Assembly: GCA_018268035.1 (NCBI GenBank)
Contig: JAFDXI010000089.1
Location: 1 to 64,000 of the forward strand
From: Bacteroidota bacterium
Lineage (GTDB): Bacteria > Bacteroidota > Bacteroidia > Chitinophagales > Chitinophagaceae
Reading direction: 5' to 3'
Length of the DNA: 64,000 nucleotides
The notes under the pieces were generated by a model that saw only the letters and a list, made by a program, of their open reading frames with translations, had not been told where the DNA came from and ran no database searches. Shown here in pieces: positions 36,184 to 45,802 of this stretch. The first letter of the stretch is position 1; each line of letters opens with the position of its first letter. A program made the translations under genes and the position numbers.

Positions 36184-36301
36184 AAAAGAGTCGTTTTCAA
36201 GGGCTGTTTACAACAAAATCACTTTGGGGCAGAATTAACGAATAACTAAATGTTGGAAACTTTTGAAATTCCCTATCTTGCAGCCCTTATAAAAACAATC
36301 A

Positions 36302-36586
36302 ATGTCTGAAGCAAAAAAACATACACCTGTAACAAATAAACCTGTTCATCAGGTACATACGCTGTTCAATAAAGAAAATTATAAGTGGATGGCCATTGGT
36401 GGCGTCATTATTATTCTGGGTATGGTATTGATGAGTGGCGGTAAAAGCCAGGACCCAAATGTTTTTGATCCGAAAGAAGTGTATAGTACAACACGCATCA
36501 CTATTGCTCCTATCTTAATCATTGGAGGTTTACTGCTTGAGCTTTATGCTATCCTGCGCAGACCAAAACAAAAAGCCAACGTATAA
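36302..36586 (+). CDS. DUF3098 family small membrane protein
   Basis: A 94-residue protein with two membrane helices, at about 30-47 (WMAIGGVIIILGMVLMSG) and 67-85 (ITIAPILIIGGLLLELYAIL). Between them lies the conserved DPKEVYSTTRITIAP loop of DUF3098. It sits between gldB and uppP, as in many relatives. Function unknown; a role linked to envelope biogenesis is suggested only by that conserved neighbourhood. Confidence 0.88.
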   Translation: MSEAKKHTPVTNKPVHQVHTLFNKENYKWMAIGGVIIILGMVLMSGGKSQDPNVFDPKEVYSTTRITIAPILIIGGLLLELYAILRRPKQKANV

Positions 36587-36745
36587 ACTAAAGTGGGTTG
36601 TGGCAAAATATTTACACCACAAATACAAAAAGATTTCTTCCCATCGGGCAGACAAAGTATTCTTTTTATATTCTGATTTTTATAAAACAATCTGTAACAT
36701 GAAATGTTGCAGCAATTTTTCATGTACTTATAACCAAATCAACGC

Positions 36746-37543
36746 ATGACTATTTTCCAGTCTATCATCCTTGCTGTTATTGAAGGCATAACAGAATTTT
36801 TGCCAATATCTTCAACAGGCCACATGATCATTGCCAGCTCTGTAATGGGCATTGCATCAGATGAATTTGTAAAACTTTTTGAAGTAGCAATACAACTGGG
36901 TGCTATTGTATCTGTAATCATCTTATACTGGAAAAAGTTTTTTCCTTTAAACCGTTGGAATTTTTATTTCAAATTATTGGTTGCTGTTGTACCAGCTTTA
37001 GTGCTTGGTTTTTTATTGGGTGATAAAATTGATGAATTATTACAAAGCCCTACAACTGTTGCTATCAGTATGATCATTGGTGGGGTTGTGTTGCTGTTTA
37101 TTGATAATTTTTTCAAAAATCCTACAGTTGACCATGAAGATAAAATCAGTTTTAAGAGTAGTTTTTTTATTGGTTTATGGCAATGCCTTGCAATGATTCC
37201 GGGCACAAGCCGCAGCGCTGCAAGTATCATCGGAGGTATGCAACAAAAACTTACCCGCCGTTTAGCTGCTGAATTTTCATTCTTTCTTGCCATACCAACA
37301 ATGGCTGCAGCAACAGGATATAAACTTCTTGAAACTTACAAGACAAACCCTGAAATAATCACAAATTCAGAAAACATGAAGTTGCTGATCATCGGCGCTG
37401 TCATTGCTTTTATTGTTGCGATGATTGCAATCAAATTCTTCATTGCTTATTTACAAAAACATGGCTTTAAAGTATTTGGATACTACAGAATTATTGTTGG
37501 TGTTGTTATCCTTATTCTTCTTTGGAAAGGCCTTATTGTTTAG
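36746..37543 (+). CDS. uppP: undecaprenyl-diphosphate phosphatase
   Basis: Dephosphorylates undecaprenyl pyrophosphate so that the lipid carrier for peptidoglycan and surface polysaccharides can be reused. It is a 265-residue inner-membrane protein with about eight helices. The two active-site signatures are present: EGITEFLPISSTGHMI near the N terminus and PGTSRSAASIIGGMQQ in the middle (conserved Glu, Ser, Arg). Length and ending GYYRIIVGVVILILLW are normal. The gap to the upstream DUF3098 gene is 159 bp and contains no gene. Confidence 0.95.
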   Translation: MTIFQSIILAVIEGITEFLPISSTGHMIIASSVMGIASDEFVKLFEVAIQLGAIVSVIILYWKKFFPLNRWNFYFKLLVAVVPALVLGFLLGDKIDELLQSPTTVAISMIIGGVVLLFIDNFFKNPTVDHEDKISFKSSFFIGLWQCLAMIPGTSRSAASIIGGMQQKLTRRLAAEFSFFLAIPTMAAATGYKLLETYKTNPEIITNSENMKLLIIGAVIAFIVAMIAIKFFIAYLQKHGFKVFGYYRIIVGVVILILLWKGLIV

Positions 37544-37679
37544 CAGTTTCTGAATTTCATTAATCCGTTTTTTTATAATATCGTATAATAACTTTTATTG
37601 CACTTCGACAATACATGTGAGATTGCAATAAGATTGGTATTTTTAAAAAATGATTTATTGAATTCAAAATACTATCATC

Positions 37680-38225
37680 ATGAAAACACAATTCAGACAA
37701 ATTTTCTTTTATACATTTTCCATCTTCACCATTTATAGTTGCAGCAATACAGGCAACAATACAACCACTTCGGATACAACTGCAAATAATACAGAAACAT
37801 CAACTACAATAAATGCTGCTGCAAACATTGCCGGCACTTATTCATTTGGCAATAATATTGAAAAAGAAGCTGTAGGTTCAGTAAAAATTTATCCCATAAC
37901 AAATGATTCAGTGATTTTTTTTCTTGATGTAAACCTCGGCGCTCCATCTTATAATTCAGGCCAGTTATTGGGGAAAATGGAAATCAAAGACAGTGTTGCA
38001 ACTTATCAATCAAAAGCAGGTGATAATTCGATGAATTGCGCACTCAGTTTTCATTTTTCTGATGGGCAGGTCACAATAACAACTGATTCCAGCCACAATG
38101 ATTGTGGATTTGGCGGCAATGTAACAGCAGATCATACATTCAAGCTTATTGATAAAACAACACCTGAATATTATATCAACGGCACTGGTGATACCATTTT
38201 TTTTAAAGGCTTATCTGTTGATTGA
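37680..38225 (+). CDS. lipoprotein of unknown function
   Basis: A 181-residue lipoprotein with Cys21 after TIYS. A Thr/Asn-rich linker (about 22-48, TTTSDTTANNTETSTT) follows, then a compact beta domain with AGTYSFGNNIEKEAVGSVKIYPITN, a Cys pair (MNCALSFHF and HNDCGFGG) and the C-terminal FKLIDKTTPEYYINGTGDTIFFK. I do not recognise the family; the fold resembles lipocalin-like lysozyme-inhibitor or META-type domains. It stands alone between uppP and lnt. Confidence 0.6.
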   Translation: MKTQFRQIFFYTFSIFTIYSCSNTGNNTTTSDTTANNTETSTTINAAANIAGTYSFGNNIEKEAVGSVKIYPITNDSVIFFLDVNLGAPSYNSGQLLGKMEIKDSVATYQSKAGDNSMNCALSFHFSDGQVTITTDSSHNDCGFGGNVTADHTFKLIDKTTPEYYINGTGDTIFFKGLSVD

Positions 38226-38307
38226 TATTTGAACTGAGATAAAAATATAAGCCAATGCCATTACTTGGTAAATAACCTGCATAAAAGAAGCATTGATTTG
38301 AACTAAT

Positions 38308-39810
38308 TTATAATCTCTTCCTGATTATAACAAACACTGTTATAGCAAGACATAAATAAATAAACAGGTTGGGAAATTGCACAAACCAGGTGCGGAAATT
38401 ATTTGGATGTATTCCGTTGACCTGGACAAAAGGATCAGTATCTCTTTGTTGTTGGATGATTTCTCCATTAGCATTGATAACACCTGAATAGCCGTTATTA
38501 CTATTAACAACAACATCCTTTCTTGTTTCCACAGCTCTCAGCCTGGTATTTAAAAAATGAAACTTCACAATGTAGGTATCATTAAACCATCCGTCATTAC
38601 TCATATTGCATAAAAATTCAGCACCTTTTTTTGCTGCATCCCTTGCTGAATTTTCGATGAGTGATTCATTACAAATCATGATTCCTGCTTTACCATAAGG
38701 CGTTGCAAGAGGTGCGGCATGGCTTGCATTTTCACTAACAAAAAATCCCTTACTTGAAAAAAAGGGAATATTCATACCGCTAATTGGTTTTTCGATGAAT
38801 GACAATAGTTGTTGTTTATCATAGCGTCCTGCAATTTCACCATTAGGTAAAAGACAATATGCAGAATTATTAACCACATTGTTTTCAACTTCAGAATTCA
38901 TTCCAAGGATATGTGTTGCACCTGAAGAATGTGACTCTTTCAGGATTTCACTGACAAGGTCATCATCTTTTCTAAAAGTCCAGGGTATAGCTGATTCTGA
39001 CCAAAGAATGATATCCGGTTCTTGTGCAACTGCTGCTTTATTCAAATCCAGCAATCGTTGCACCAGCATATTGCCATTGTTATCATCCCATTTGATATCA
39101 GGCAAAATATTTTCTGACAGCACAGCTATGCGTACAGTTTTATCTGTTGTACCCTTGTTGTTGAAACTTTCAAAGATGATGTATCCACTTAAAAGATATA
39201 AAAGTAAAACTGCAACAGGGATAGATAATTTTTTCCATTGTTTGCCATAAAAAAAATACGCAAACAGGTAGTTGACAACAACAACAATAAAACTAATTAC
39301 AGACATTCCAAAAATTGATGCAGGTTGCACAGCAAACAAATTGCCTAAAAACGAATTACCAGGAAAAAAATTAAACCAGGGCATGCCGGACATAATTTGC
39401 GACCATACAAATTCATACAAACAAAATATTGCTGCAATTCCTATGCAGTTAAACAGCAAAGCAAATTTTCCTTTTTTCAATTTGATCAGTGCAGTACACC
39501 ATATTAAACAACCCCAGTATAAACCTGCTATCACAGCACATATCAAAAACACAGCAATGCCATATAAAAAGCTATAACCAGTAAACCTTTCCGCTCCTTT
39601 GATTATCCACATATAAGCAAAACAGGAAAAAATAAGACCAGTAATAAATCCATTAATAAAAATCTTTTTTTGCTTTACATCAAACGTTGAAATAAATAAA
39701 GGGACAAGGCAAATACACCCGGCAACAAAATTGTTTTCACCAATTGCTACAAATAACAACAACCCTGAAATCGTTGCAAGTAGTGTTGGTGAGAATTTTA
39801 TATTCATCAT
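38308..39810 (-). CDS. lnt: apolipoprotein N-acyltransferase
   Basis: Adds the third acyl chain to the N-terminal Cys of lipoproteins in the inner membrane. The 500-residue protein has about six N-terminal membrane helices (1-215), a nitrilase-type catalytic domain (about 225-470) and a last membrane helix (about 478-496). Catalytic positions are visible as Glu in LWSESAIPW, Lys/Glu region near DKQQLLSFIEKPI, and Cys in GIMICNESLIENSARD. MSNDGWFNDTYIVKFHFLNTRLRAVETRK is the usual family ending. The many lipoproteins in this window are consistent with its need. Confidence 0.92.
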   Translation of the reverse strand: MMNIKFSPTLLATISGLLLFVAIGENNFVAGCICLVPLFISTFDVKQKKIFINGFITGLIFSCFAYMWIIKGAERFTGYSFLYGIAVFLICAVIAGLYWGCLIWCTALIKLKKGKFALLFNCIGIAAIFCLYEFVWSQIMSGMPWFNFFPGNSFLGNLFAVQPASIFGMSVISFIVVVVNYLFAYFFYGKQWKKLSIPVAVLLLYLLSGYIIFESFNNKGTTDKTVRIAVLSENILPDIKWDDNNGNMLVQRLLDLNKAAVAQEPDIILWSESAIPWTFRKDDDLVSEILKESHSSGATHILGMNSEVENNVVNNSAYCLLPNGEIAGRYDKQQLLSFIEKPISGMNIPFFSSKGFFVSENASHAAPLATPYGKAGIMICNESLIENSARDAAKKGAEFLCNMSNDGWFNDTYIVKFHFLNTRLRAVETRKDVVVNSNNGYSGVINANGEIIQQQRDTDPFVQVNGIHPNNFRTWFVQFPNLFIYLCLAITVFVIIRKRL

Positions 39811-39843
39811 GAATGTTACAAATTAATAAAGAGGTGTATGATT

Positions 39844-39882
39844 GAAAAAAGAAAAGAGCCGGAATAGGCCCTTTTCTTTTTA
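39844..39882 (-). terminator. terminator between the T9SS-cargo gene and lnt
   Basis: Stem AAAGAAAAGGGCC / GGCTCTTTTCTTT on the minus strand with a 6-nt loop, followed by T-rich sequence. The structure is nearly symmetric and could work in both directions. Confidence 0.7.
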
Positions 39883-39898
39883 TCGTTTTAAAAAAAAT

Positions 39899-41026
39899 TT
39901 ATTGTACCACTATTTTCAATTTAGATGACAAAGATGTGCCATCTAATTTCAGCATATAAATTCCTGCAGGCAATTGTTGCTTCAGGTTTAATTTATAGTT
40001 GCCCGAAGTGTTGGTATTAATCAATTCCTGGTGAATAATTTTCCCTGACACATTACTCAAAGTTGCTTTGACAGATGAACCATTATAATTGTTGATTAAA
40101 AAATTAATATCACCATGAGTTGGATTTGGATAAACATTAATCAAAGCATTCTGCAACACAAATTTCAACGAGCGCACATCAGAGATTTGATACTGGCCAT
40201 CATTGTCATATTGTTTAATTCGGTAATAGTTTACACCATTCATAGGTTTTGTATCAACAGCCTGGTAGTTGTGCGATAATGATGTTGTACCATGACCATT
40301 TACAGTTGCAATCGCTTTATAATTTTTACCATCATTGCTTCTTTCCACATCAAACCTGTTGTTATTGTTTTCCGTTGCCGTAGTCCAAGTAATGAGCGCC
40401 CTGTCATTATCCGCTTTCACTTTAAATGAAGTAATGTTTACTGGTAGCACCGAAGCCGTGGTGAGCGAAGGATAAGTATAACCCACAGGATAAGTGGCCG
40501 CATCCACCCTGAAGATATAAGTTGTACTCGGCTTTATCTTCAATGTTGGCTTAAATACATATTCATACTCGGTGGTTTGGCCTGTTTTCAGCGTATGTGC
40601 TGGTAATTTATTTGATGCAAGAATTATTTGACCGGGGTCATAAGTATAACCCGTACTTTGCCCGCTCAGTTGATGCGTGGTAGGCTCGAGGTCTGTAACA
40701 TTTGTACTGGTGGCTGCCAACACAAAAGCTGTAGTGTCTGCATCGGGGATAACTCTAATTGTATCCCAGGTAGTACCATCATCTTCTGAATATTCAAAGA
40801 ATGCGTTTTCCAGCGTACCACCGCTACCATTATTGTATAATTCAATACGTAATCGAAGGACACTATCAACAGAAGCTATTGTAATTGCAGTATTCTGATC
40901 TGCCCGCCATGTAGCTGATGTTTCTGAACCGTCATCATTGCGCCAGCGCCAGACACCCTGTGTTGTAAATGCAAATAAGTTGTAGCTGATTACAACCATT
41001 ACAATAAGAAGTAAACCTTTTTTCAT
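39899..41026 (-). CDS. T9SS type A sorting-domain protein
   Basis: A 375-residue secreted protein with an N-terminal signal peptide (about 1-20). The first 200 residues are a beta-rich domain with WRWRNDDGSETSATW and repeated Thr/Tyr-rich strands. A fibronectin-type segment follows (about 200-285; VNITSFKVKADNDRALITWTTATENNNNRFDVERS). The C terminus (about 295-375) is a type IX secretion signal: INVYPNPTHGDINF, VSGKIIHQELIN and LPAGIYMLKLDG. It should be exported across the outer membrane and attached to the surface or released. No enzymatic motif is seen. A terminator separates it from lnt. Confidence 0.85.
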   Translation of the reverse strand: MKKGLLLIVMVVISYNLFAFTTQGVWRWRNDDGSETSATWRADQNTAITIASVDSVLRLRIELYNNGSGGTLENAFFEYSEDDGTTWDTIRVIPDADTTAFVLAATSTNVTDLEPTTHQLSGQSTGYTYDPGQIILASNKLPAHTLKTGQTTEYEYVFKPTLKIKPSTTYIFRVDAATYPVGYTYPSLTTASVLPVNITSFKVKADNDRALITWTTATENNNNRFDVERSNDGKNYKAIATVNGHGTTSLSHNYQAVDTKPMNGVNYYRIKQYDNDGQYQISDVRSLKFVLQNALINVYPNPTHGDINFLINNYNGSSVKATLSNVSGKIIHQELINTNTSGNYKLNLKQQLPAGIYMLKLDGTSLSSKLKIVVQ

Positions 41027-41099
41027 AATAGATAGAATTAATGATTAAAAATTTCAGTTTTAAATTTATAAAGAAAGAATTTGTTTTAATGTTAAATGG

Positions 41100-42374
41100 T
41101 CATTTATATTTTACGGTAATAAATCTCGGTCTTAAATGGTACGGATGCCTTGTAATATTTTCAACAAAATTGAATGAATTTACATTATAGCTGATGAGCA
41201 ATTCACCGGGCTTTGAGAGATGCGGATGCGCCTTTGCATTATATGTGTAGAAATCAATGGCGTCATATATTTCAGGTGTCTCCCACACTTTTTTAGCAGG
41301 CTGAAATGGCCCCCATGGATGCTCTCCTGCCTGTATCACCACATCCGGTGAATTGGTATCAAGTTCATACGTGGCTATCACCCGGCCATCATCCATAAAA
41401 CTCACACTCATTTCATTGGAAATTCGGCTTGTCAATGCAGTGCTATTATTGATATCTTTATCCCATTCGCTACCATTCCAGAAACGCCATTGATCAAACT
41501 TTTCAAAAGCGCTGTCTTTTACCCTTGCCACCAGTAATTCTTTATTTGGCCCACGCACACCATACACATAAATATAACCATCAGGATGTGGTGCGCCTGC
41601 TCCCACTGTGTTGGGTAATACACTGATACCAAAAACTACTTTACCTTTTCCTTTGCTGTCTTTAAGAAAAAAGGGTACATCCAATTGGTATTGGTTGGTA
41701 TAAGGCGGCCTGCTGTTTTTAGGAAGTGCAATTAATGCAAGACCGATGTCATCAAATGGATAAATACCACCAGGTACACTTTTTACACGATAGGCAAAAA
41801 GATATGTTGTGCTGTCCATTGCATGATCAAAGACACCATCACCCAACCAGTAATAATCGCCGGGTTTTGAATTGGGTGTATGTGGCTCAAACATGGAGAT
41901 AGCTTTGCCTTCACTGTCTTTTTTATAATAAAAATGTATATGATTGGGATCAACATGATCACCATCCATATAAGCAACAGAGTTGTGTAATAATTGCCAG
42001 TCTGACTGTAAAGTATCATCAACAATATTACCGATGATGCCATCACTGAACCAGAAAAATGTATTGGTTGATGCGGCTTTACCAGGCGCTTCTACACCAT
42101 TTGTTGCCATGCTGTAAATTCCATCAGATCCAATCCATCCCGTATCGTGCCTGAATATCTCAGCCCATTGTGGTGCAGGCGCTGTGATGATCTGGTTGGC
42201 AGAATCTTTTTCATACCATCTTGCATGCGATATCACACCGCTATTTGCAGTATTATTTGATGCAACAGGAGAAGATAGATTACATCCTGCAGCCATCCAT
42301 AAAAATCCACCAAACACAATCACAGAAAATATATTTCCTGCTATTTTGTTATATAATTTTTTTGTGTGAACCAT
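41100..42374 (-). CDS. DUF5005/DUF4185-like secreted lipoprotein, paralogue 1
   Basis: About 424 residues starting at ATG 42374. A GGAGGAGG stretch 5-12 bases upstream and the lipobox at Cys31 support this over ATG 42389. Conserved elements shared with the next gene and with 54305-55483 are GWIGSDGIYS, FWFSDGIIG, HNSVAY, IHFYYKKD, YYWLGDG, DGYIYVYGVRG, WRFWNGSEW and NEMSVSFMDDGRV. YNAKAHPHLSKPGELLISYN and RPRFI are also shared. The repeating short motifs suggest a five-bladed propeller related to DUF4185, part of which is classed as GH183. The Asp residues in SDGIYS and FSDG would be catalytic candidates. Here the second motif is FSDG where both paralogues have FSDT. Last gene of the GntR-linked operon. 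Confidence 0.68.
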   Translation of the reverse strand: MVHTKKLYNKIAGNIFSVIVFGGFLWMAAGCNLSSPVASNNTANSGVISHARWYEKDSANQIITAPAPQWAEIFRHDTGWIGSDGIYSMATNGVEAPGKAASTNTFFWFSDGIIGNIVDDTLQSDWQLLHNSVAYMDGDHVDPNHIHFYYKKDSEGKAISMFEPHTPNSKPGDYYWLGDGVFDHAMDSTTYLFAYRVKSVPGGIYPFDDIGLALIALPKNSRPPYTNQYQLDVPFFLKDSKGKGKVVFGISVLPNTVGAGAPHPDGYIYVYGVRGPNKELLVARVKDSAFEKFDQWRFWNGSEWDKDINNSTALTSRISNEMSVSFMDDGRVIATYELDTNSPDVVIQAGEHPWGPFQPAKKVWETPEIYDAIDFYTYNAKAHPHLSKPGELLISYNVNSFNFVENITRHPYHLRPRFITVKYK

Positions 42375-42391
42375 GCTGACCTCCTCCATTT

Positions 42392-43579
42392 TTATGGCAA
42401 TAATTTTATGTTGACAAATCTTGGCCTGTATAAATTCGGATGTGTGATTACATCATGCCAGAAATCCAAAGAATTTACATTATAGCTGATTAATAATTCA
42501 TTTGGCTTTGAGAGATTAGGATGTGCTTTGGCATTATACACAATGAAATTTTTTGATGAATCAGGTTCTTTGCAATCCCACAATTTTATGATGGGCCCGA
42601 AAGGCCCCTGCGGGTGATTGCTCAATCGCAATCCAATGCTCCTGCCCAAACCATCTGTTTGAAATATCAATGCATACCTGCCATCAGGTAATGGTGATAC
42701 ACTCAATTCATTTGATGCACGGTCTGTGATAGCAGCCACTTTTTTGATGTCTTCATTCCATGAGCTTCCATCCCAGAAACGCCATTTATCAAATTGTTCA
42801 AAATCTTTTGGCAGCACCCTTGCTACCAACACTTCTTTTTTCTTTCCACGCACACCATACACATACACATAACCATCTGCATTTTTATAACCAGCATCTT
42901 CTAAATTAGGAAATACACCTGCGCCAAATGAACCATACGTTTCTGCTGTACCACTTAAAAAAAATGGTGTTTCAATTTGTTGCTGATCATGAAATGGTGG
43001 TTGACTTCCAAAAGGTAGTTTGATGATGGCATTACCTACTTCTGCAAAACCAAATGCTGCAGTGCTGGTATCTCTTACCCGGTATGCAAAAAAATATGTA
43101 GCACCTAAATCTTTATCTACAAATCCATCACCCAGCCAATAATAATCACCCTTCTTGGCATGTGGGGTTTTGGGTGTAAATAAACCAATTGGTTTTCCAT
43201 CAATACTATCCCAATAAAATTGAAGATTGTTCTTATCAGGATCTGTATTTTTTAATATTCCTACTGAGTTGTGAATCATTTTAAACCCGGGCTGCAAACT
43301 ATCATTGATGATATCACCAAGCATGGTATCGCTAAACAGCAACATTGTTTCAGGATTGTTGGCACCTGCTGTATCAATGCCATTCATTGGGATTGAAAAA
43401 ATACCATCAGCTCCAAACCAACCATGTTTCCGATAAAATAAATCCGTCCACTCTGTTGCTGGTGCAGCAGTGAAATGAAAAGTAGTGAGATCAGTAGCTG
43501 CCTGTATTTTTTCTTTGCTTTCACCACAACCCAACAACAATGAAAAGCTTAAAATAGTTATGACGTTTTTAATACTCAT
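42392..43579 (-). CDS. DUF5005/DUF4185-like secreted lipoprotein, paralogue 2
   Basis: A 395-residue lipoprotein (Cys18 after SLLLG). It carries the complete motif set of the family: GWFGADGIFSIPMNG, LLFSDTMLG, HNSVGIL, LQFYWD, YYWLGDGFVD, ADGYVYVYGVRG, WRFWDGSSW, SNELSVSPLPDGRYAL and YNAKAHPNLSKPNELLISYN. It ends only 17 bp before the chosen start of paralogue 1, so the pair is probably a tandem duplication transcribed together. It is likely a surface glycan-active or glycan-binding protein; catalytic activity has not been shown for this group as far as I know. Confidence 0.7.
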   Translation of the reverse strand: MSIKNVITILSFSLLLGCGESKEKIQAATDLTTFHFTAAPATEWTDLFYRKHGWFGADGIFSIPMNGIDTAGANNPETMLLFSDTMLGDIINDSLQPGFKMIHNSVGILKNTDPDKNNLQFYWDSIDGKPIGLFTPKTPHAKKGDYYWLGDGFVDKDLGATYFFAYRVRDTSTAAFGFAEVGNAIIKLPFGSQPPFHDQQQIETPFFLSGTAETYGSFGAGVFPNLEDAGYKNADGYVYVYGVRGKKKEVLVARVLPKDFEQFDKWRFWDGSSWNEDIKKVAAITDRASNELSVSPLPDGRYALIFQTDGLGRSIGLRLSNHPQGPFGPIIKLWDCKEPDSSKNFIVYNAKAHPNLSKPNELLISYNVNSLDFWHDVITHPNLYRPRFVNIKLLP

Positions 43580-43600
43580 ACTGAATCCTATATGTCTTAA

Positions 43601-44392
43601 TTATTGTGCCTGGTAAGTATATTGAAAAACTTCATGATCGCTTAAACCGAAAACAGTAAGGTCAAGTGTAATATTCATCACCCATTTATCATTACTCAGC
43701 GATTGTATGTCATACACTTCAGTAGTAATCTGGGATGTATTGAAAACGGAATGATATACATCAGTGAAAGTTTTTTCATCGGGGCTCACCCACCATTTAT
43801 CATAGATGTTGAAACCATCGAAAGTACAACCACTACTACCGTAATCAACATTTAAAGTGCTGTCATCATAATTAAATGTCCAGATATTATCTCTTTCACA
43901 ATCATTTTCAGATTCCGAAGGAGGTGTAGCTGTCAACCACATTTTTGAAATCAGTTTCCATTTATGTGATGCAATAATTTGCGCAGCGGATGGAATGGTA
44001 TTTATCGTAAGATCTTTTTCAGCAGCATTACCTTTTGAATCTTCAAAATGAAAATTAATGCCAACCAGTTTGTTCACTTCTGTAGGCTGATAAGTATATT
44101 CAAAAATATACCTGAATGTATTTTCTCCAATGCTGACAGGGGTTACAGACTGTACGCCAAAAGTATCATCAGGCGCAAGGTTAATTGTTTTTGAAATCAA
44201 CAGTTTTCCTATACCATAAGGTGCAACAATGTCAAGCGTATCTAACAAATCCTGTCCTGATTTACCGGTTACATTCACCGGGTGTAATTTCAATACCGGC
44301 AGGTTGGGGTCAGGAGTATCTTTTTTACACGATACAATAAAAATGGTCGTTGATACCATTACACAAATGATCAATAGGGCAATTCTCTTCAT
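43601..44392 (-). CDS. surface lipoprotein with beta-sandwich and lipocalin-like domains
   Basis: A 263-residue lipoprotein (Cys22 after IFIVS). Residues about 33-135 look like a beta-sandwich with LDTLDIVAPYGIGKLLISKTI and FRYIFEYTYQPTEVNKLVGINFHFED. Residues about 145-263 begin SHKWKLISKMWLTATPPSESENDCERDNIWTF and resemble the lipocalin-like domains common in Bacteroidota PUL proteins. It lies 4 bp after the sugar porter gene and 21 bp before a DUF5005-like gene. A glycan-binding (SGBP/SusE-like) role is inferred from place and lipidation only. Confidence 0.65.
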   Translation of the reverse strand: MKRIALLIICVMVSTTIFIVSCKKDTPDPNLPVLKLHPVNVTGKSGQDLLDTLDIVAPYGIGKLLISKTINLAPDDTFGVQSVTPVSIGENTFRYIFEYTYQPTEVNKLVGINFHFEDSKGNAAEKDLTINTIPSAAQIIASHKWKLISKMWLTATPPSESENDCERDNIWTFNYDDSTLNVDYGSSGCTFDGFNIYDKWWVSPDEKTFTDVYHSVFNTSQITTEVYDIQSLSNDKWVMNITLDLTVFGLSDHEVFQYTYQAQ

Positions 44393-44396
44393 GGTA

Positions 44397-45797
44397 TTAA
44401 TTATTTAATGTTGATTGATTTAGTTTAACTGATGTTTTATCTTCAGCATGCATAAAATATTTTTCAATTTCTTCCAGTGATTTTCCTTTTGTCTCAGGTA
44501 TTAATTTTAAAACAAACACAAATGCAAATATTGACATAATCATATAAATCCAGAATGTATAGGCGCTACCAATTGCACTTAACAACATCGGGAAAGATTG
44601 TGATACTGCATATACCGAAATCCAAAGAAAAAATATGGATACCGACATGGCTTTACCACGATTCCTGTTAGAAAAAATTTCTGCAATCACAACGAACGCC
44701 AATGGTCCAAGCGATACTGCAAAAAAAGCGATGTAAGCAAGAATAGCCACCAGCACCACATAGCCTTTTGCCACATCAAAATAAAATGCACCACCCACAA
44801 CTGCAAGGCATACAGCCATGCCTGCAGTACCTGCCAATAATAAAATGCGACGGCCCCAATGGTCAACATATTTTATAGCAACCAAAGTAAATAAAACATT
44901 GATTACACCCACCAATACAGTCTGCATCAATGCAGAACTGGTGGCATCACCGGTTGATTTAAAAATCTCTGGTGCATAATACATGATGGCATTGATACCT
45001 GTTACCTGAGAAAAAATACATAACACAACACCAATCAGCAAAGCTTTGCGCACACCCGGTTTGAATATCTCAGAAAAGCTGCCTTGTTCTATATTCAATG
45101 TGTCTTTTATCTCAGATAATTCAAGCTGTGCTTTTTGTTTGCCGTTTACTTTTGTAAGTACATCATCAGCTTCATTCCATCTTTCTTTTGACGCCAGCCA
45201 GCGTGGGCTTTCAGGCACAAAAAACAACATGACTAAAAAGATCACAGATGGAATGATACCTGATCCAAACATATACCGCCATCCTGTTGAAATATTCCAT
45301 ACTTCATCGTGCCAGCCGGCAATAGTTGCATTGACAAAATAAATCAATAAGATACCAGAAACAATACCTAATTGATTAACTGAAACTAACCTGCCACGTA
45401 TTTCCGCAGGCGCTATTTCAGCTATATACATCGGTGCTATCATTGATGCAGTGCCAATACCAATACCACCGATTAATCTGAAAAATACAAACCATGACAA
45501 ACTCAATGGCATAAGAATGCCGGCAGATGAAATAGCAAACATCAACCCTGCTGTTATCAATAATTTTTTGCGTCCAAACTTATCACTCATCACACCTGAA
45601 AACATAGCGCCGATAATACAACCAATCAAAGCACAGGAAGCGACCCAGCCTTTCATGGCGGGCGAAAGTCTATACAGCTTTTCTATAAAGCCAATTGCGC
45701 CTGCTACAACAGCAGTATCATAGCCAAATAATAAACCACCAACTGCTGCTACAATTGTCGCTTTATATACATACCATATATTTCCTTGTTTGTTCAT
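44397..45797 (-). CDS. MFS sugar porter (XylE/GalP type)
   Basis: Inner-membrane proton-coupled monosaccharide importer of 466 residues and twelve helices. Signature motifs of the sugar-porter family are GGLLFGYDTAVVAGA, DKFGRKKLLI, IAPAEIRGRLVSVNQLGIVSGILL, VPESPRWLASK, QVTGINAIMYYAPEIF, WGRRILLLAG and PETKGKSLEEIEKYF. It overlaps no gene but starts 6 bp after the isomerase-like gene. Within this locus it would bring a hexose into the cytoplasm for the ROK kinase and the isomerase. Confidence 0.94.
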   Translation of the reverse strand: MNKQGNIWYVYKATIVAAVGGLLFGYDTAVVAGAIGFIEKLYRLSPAMKGWVASCALIGCIIGAMFSGVMSDKFGRKKLLITAGLMFAISSAGILMPLSLSWFVFFRLIGGIGIGTASMIAPMYIAEIAPAEIRGRLVSVNQLGIVSGILLIYFVNATIAGWHDEVWNISTGWRYMFGSGIIPSVIFLVMLFFVPESPRWLASKERWNEADDVLTKVNGKQKAQLELSEIKDTLNIEQGSFSEIFKPGVRKALLIGVVLCIFSQVTGINAIMYYAPEIFKSTGDATSSALMQTVLVGVINVLFTLVAIKYVDHWGRRILLLAGTAGMAVCLAVVGGAFYFDVAKGYVVLVAILAYIAFFAVSLGPLAFVVIAEIFSNRNRGKAMSVSIFFLWISVYAVSQSFPMLLSAIGSAYTFWIYMIMSIFAFVFVLKLIPETKGKSLEEIEKYFMHAEDKTSVKLNQSTLNN

Positions 45798-45802
45798 ATA
45801 GT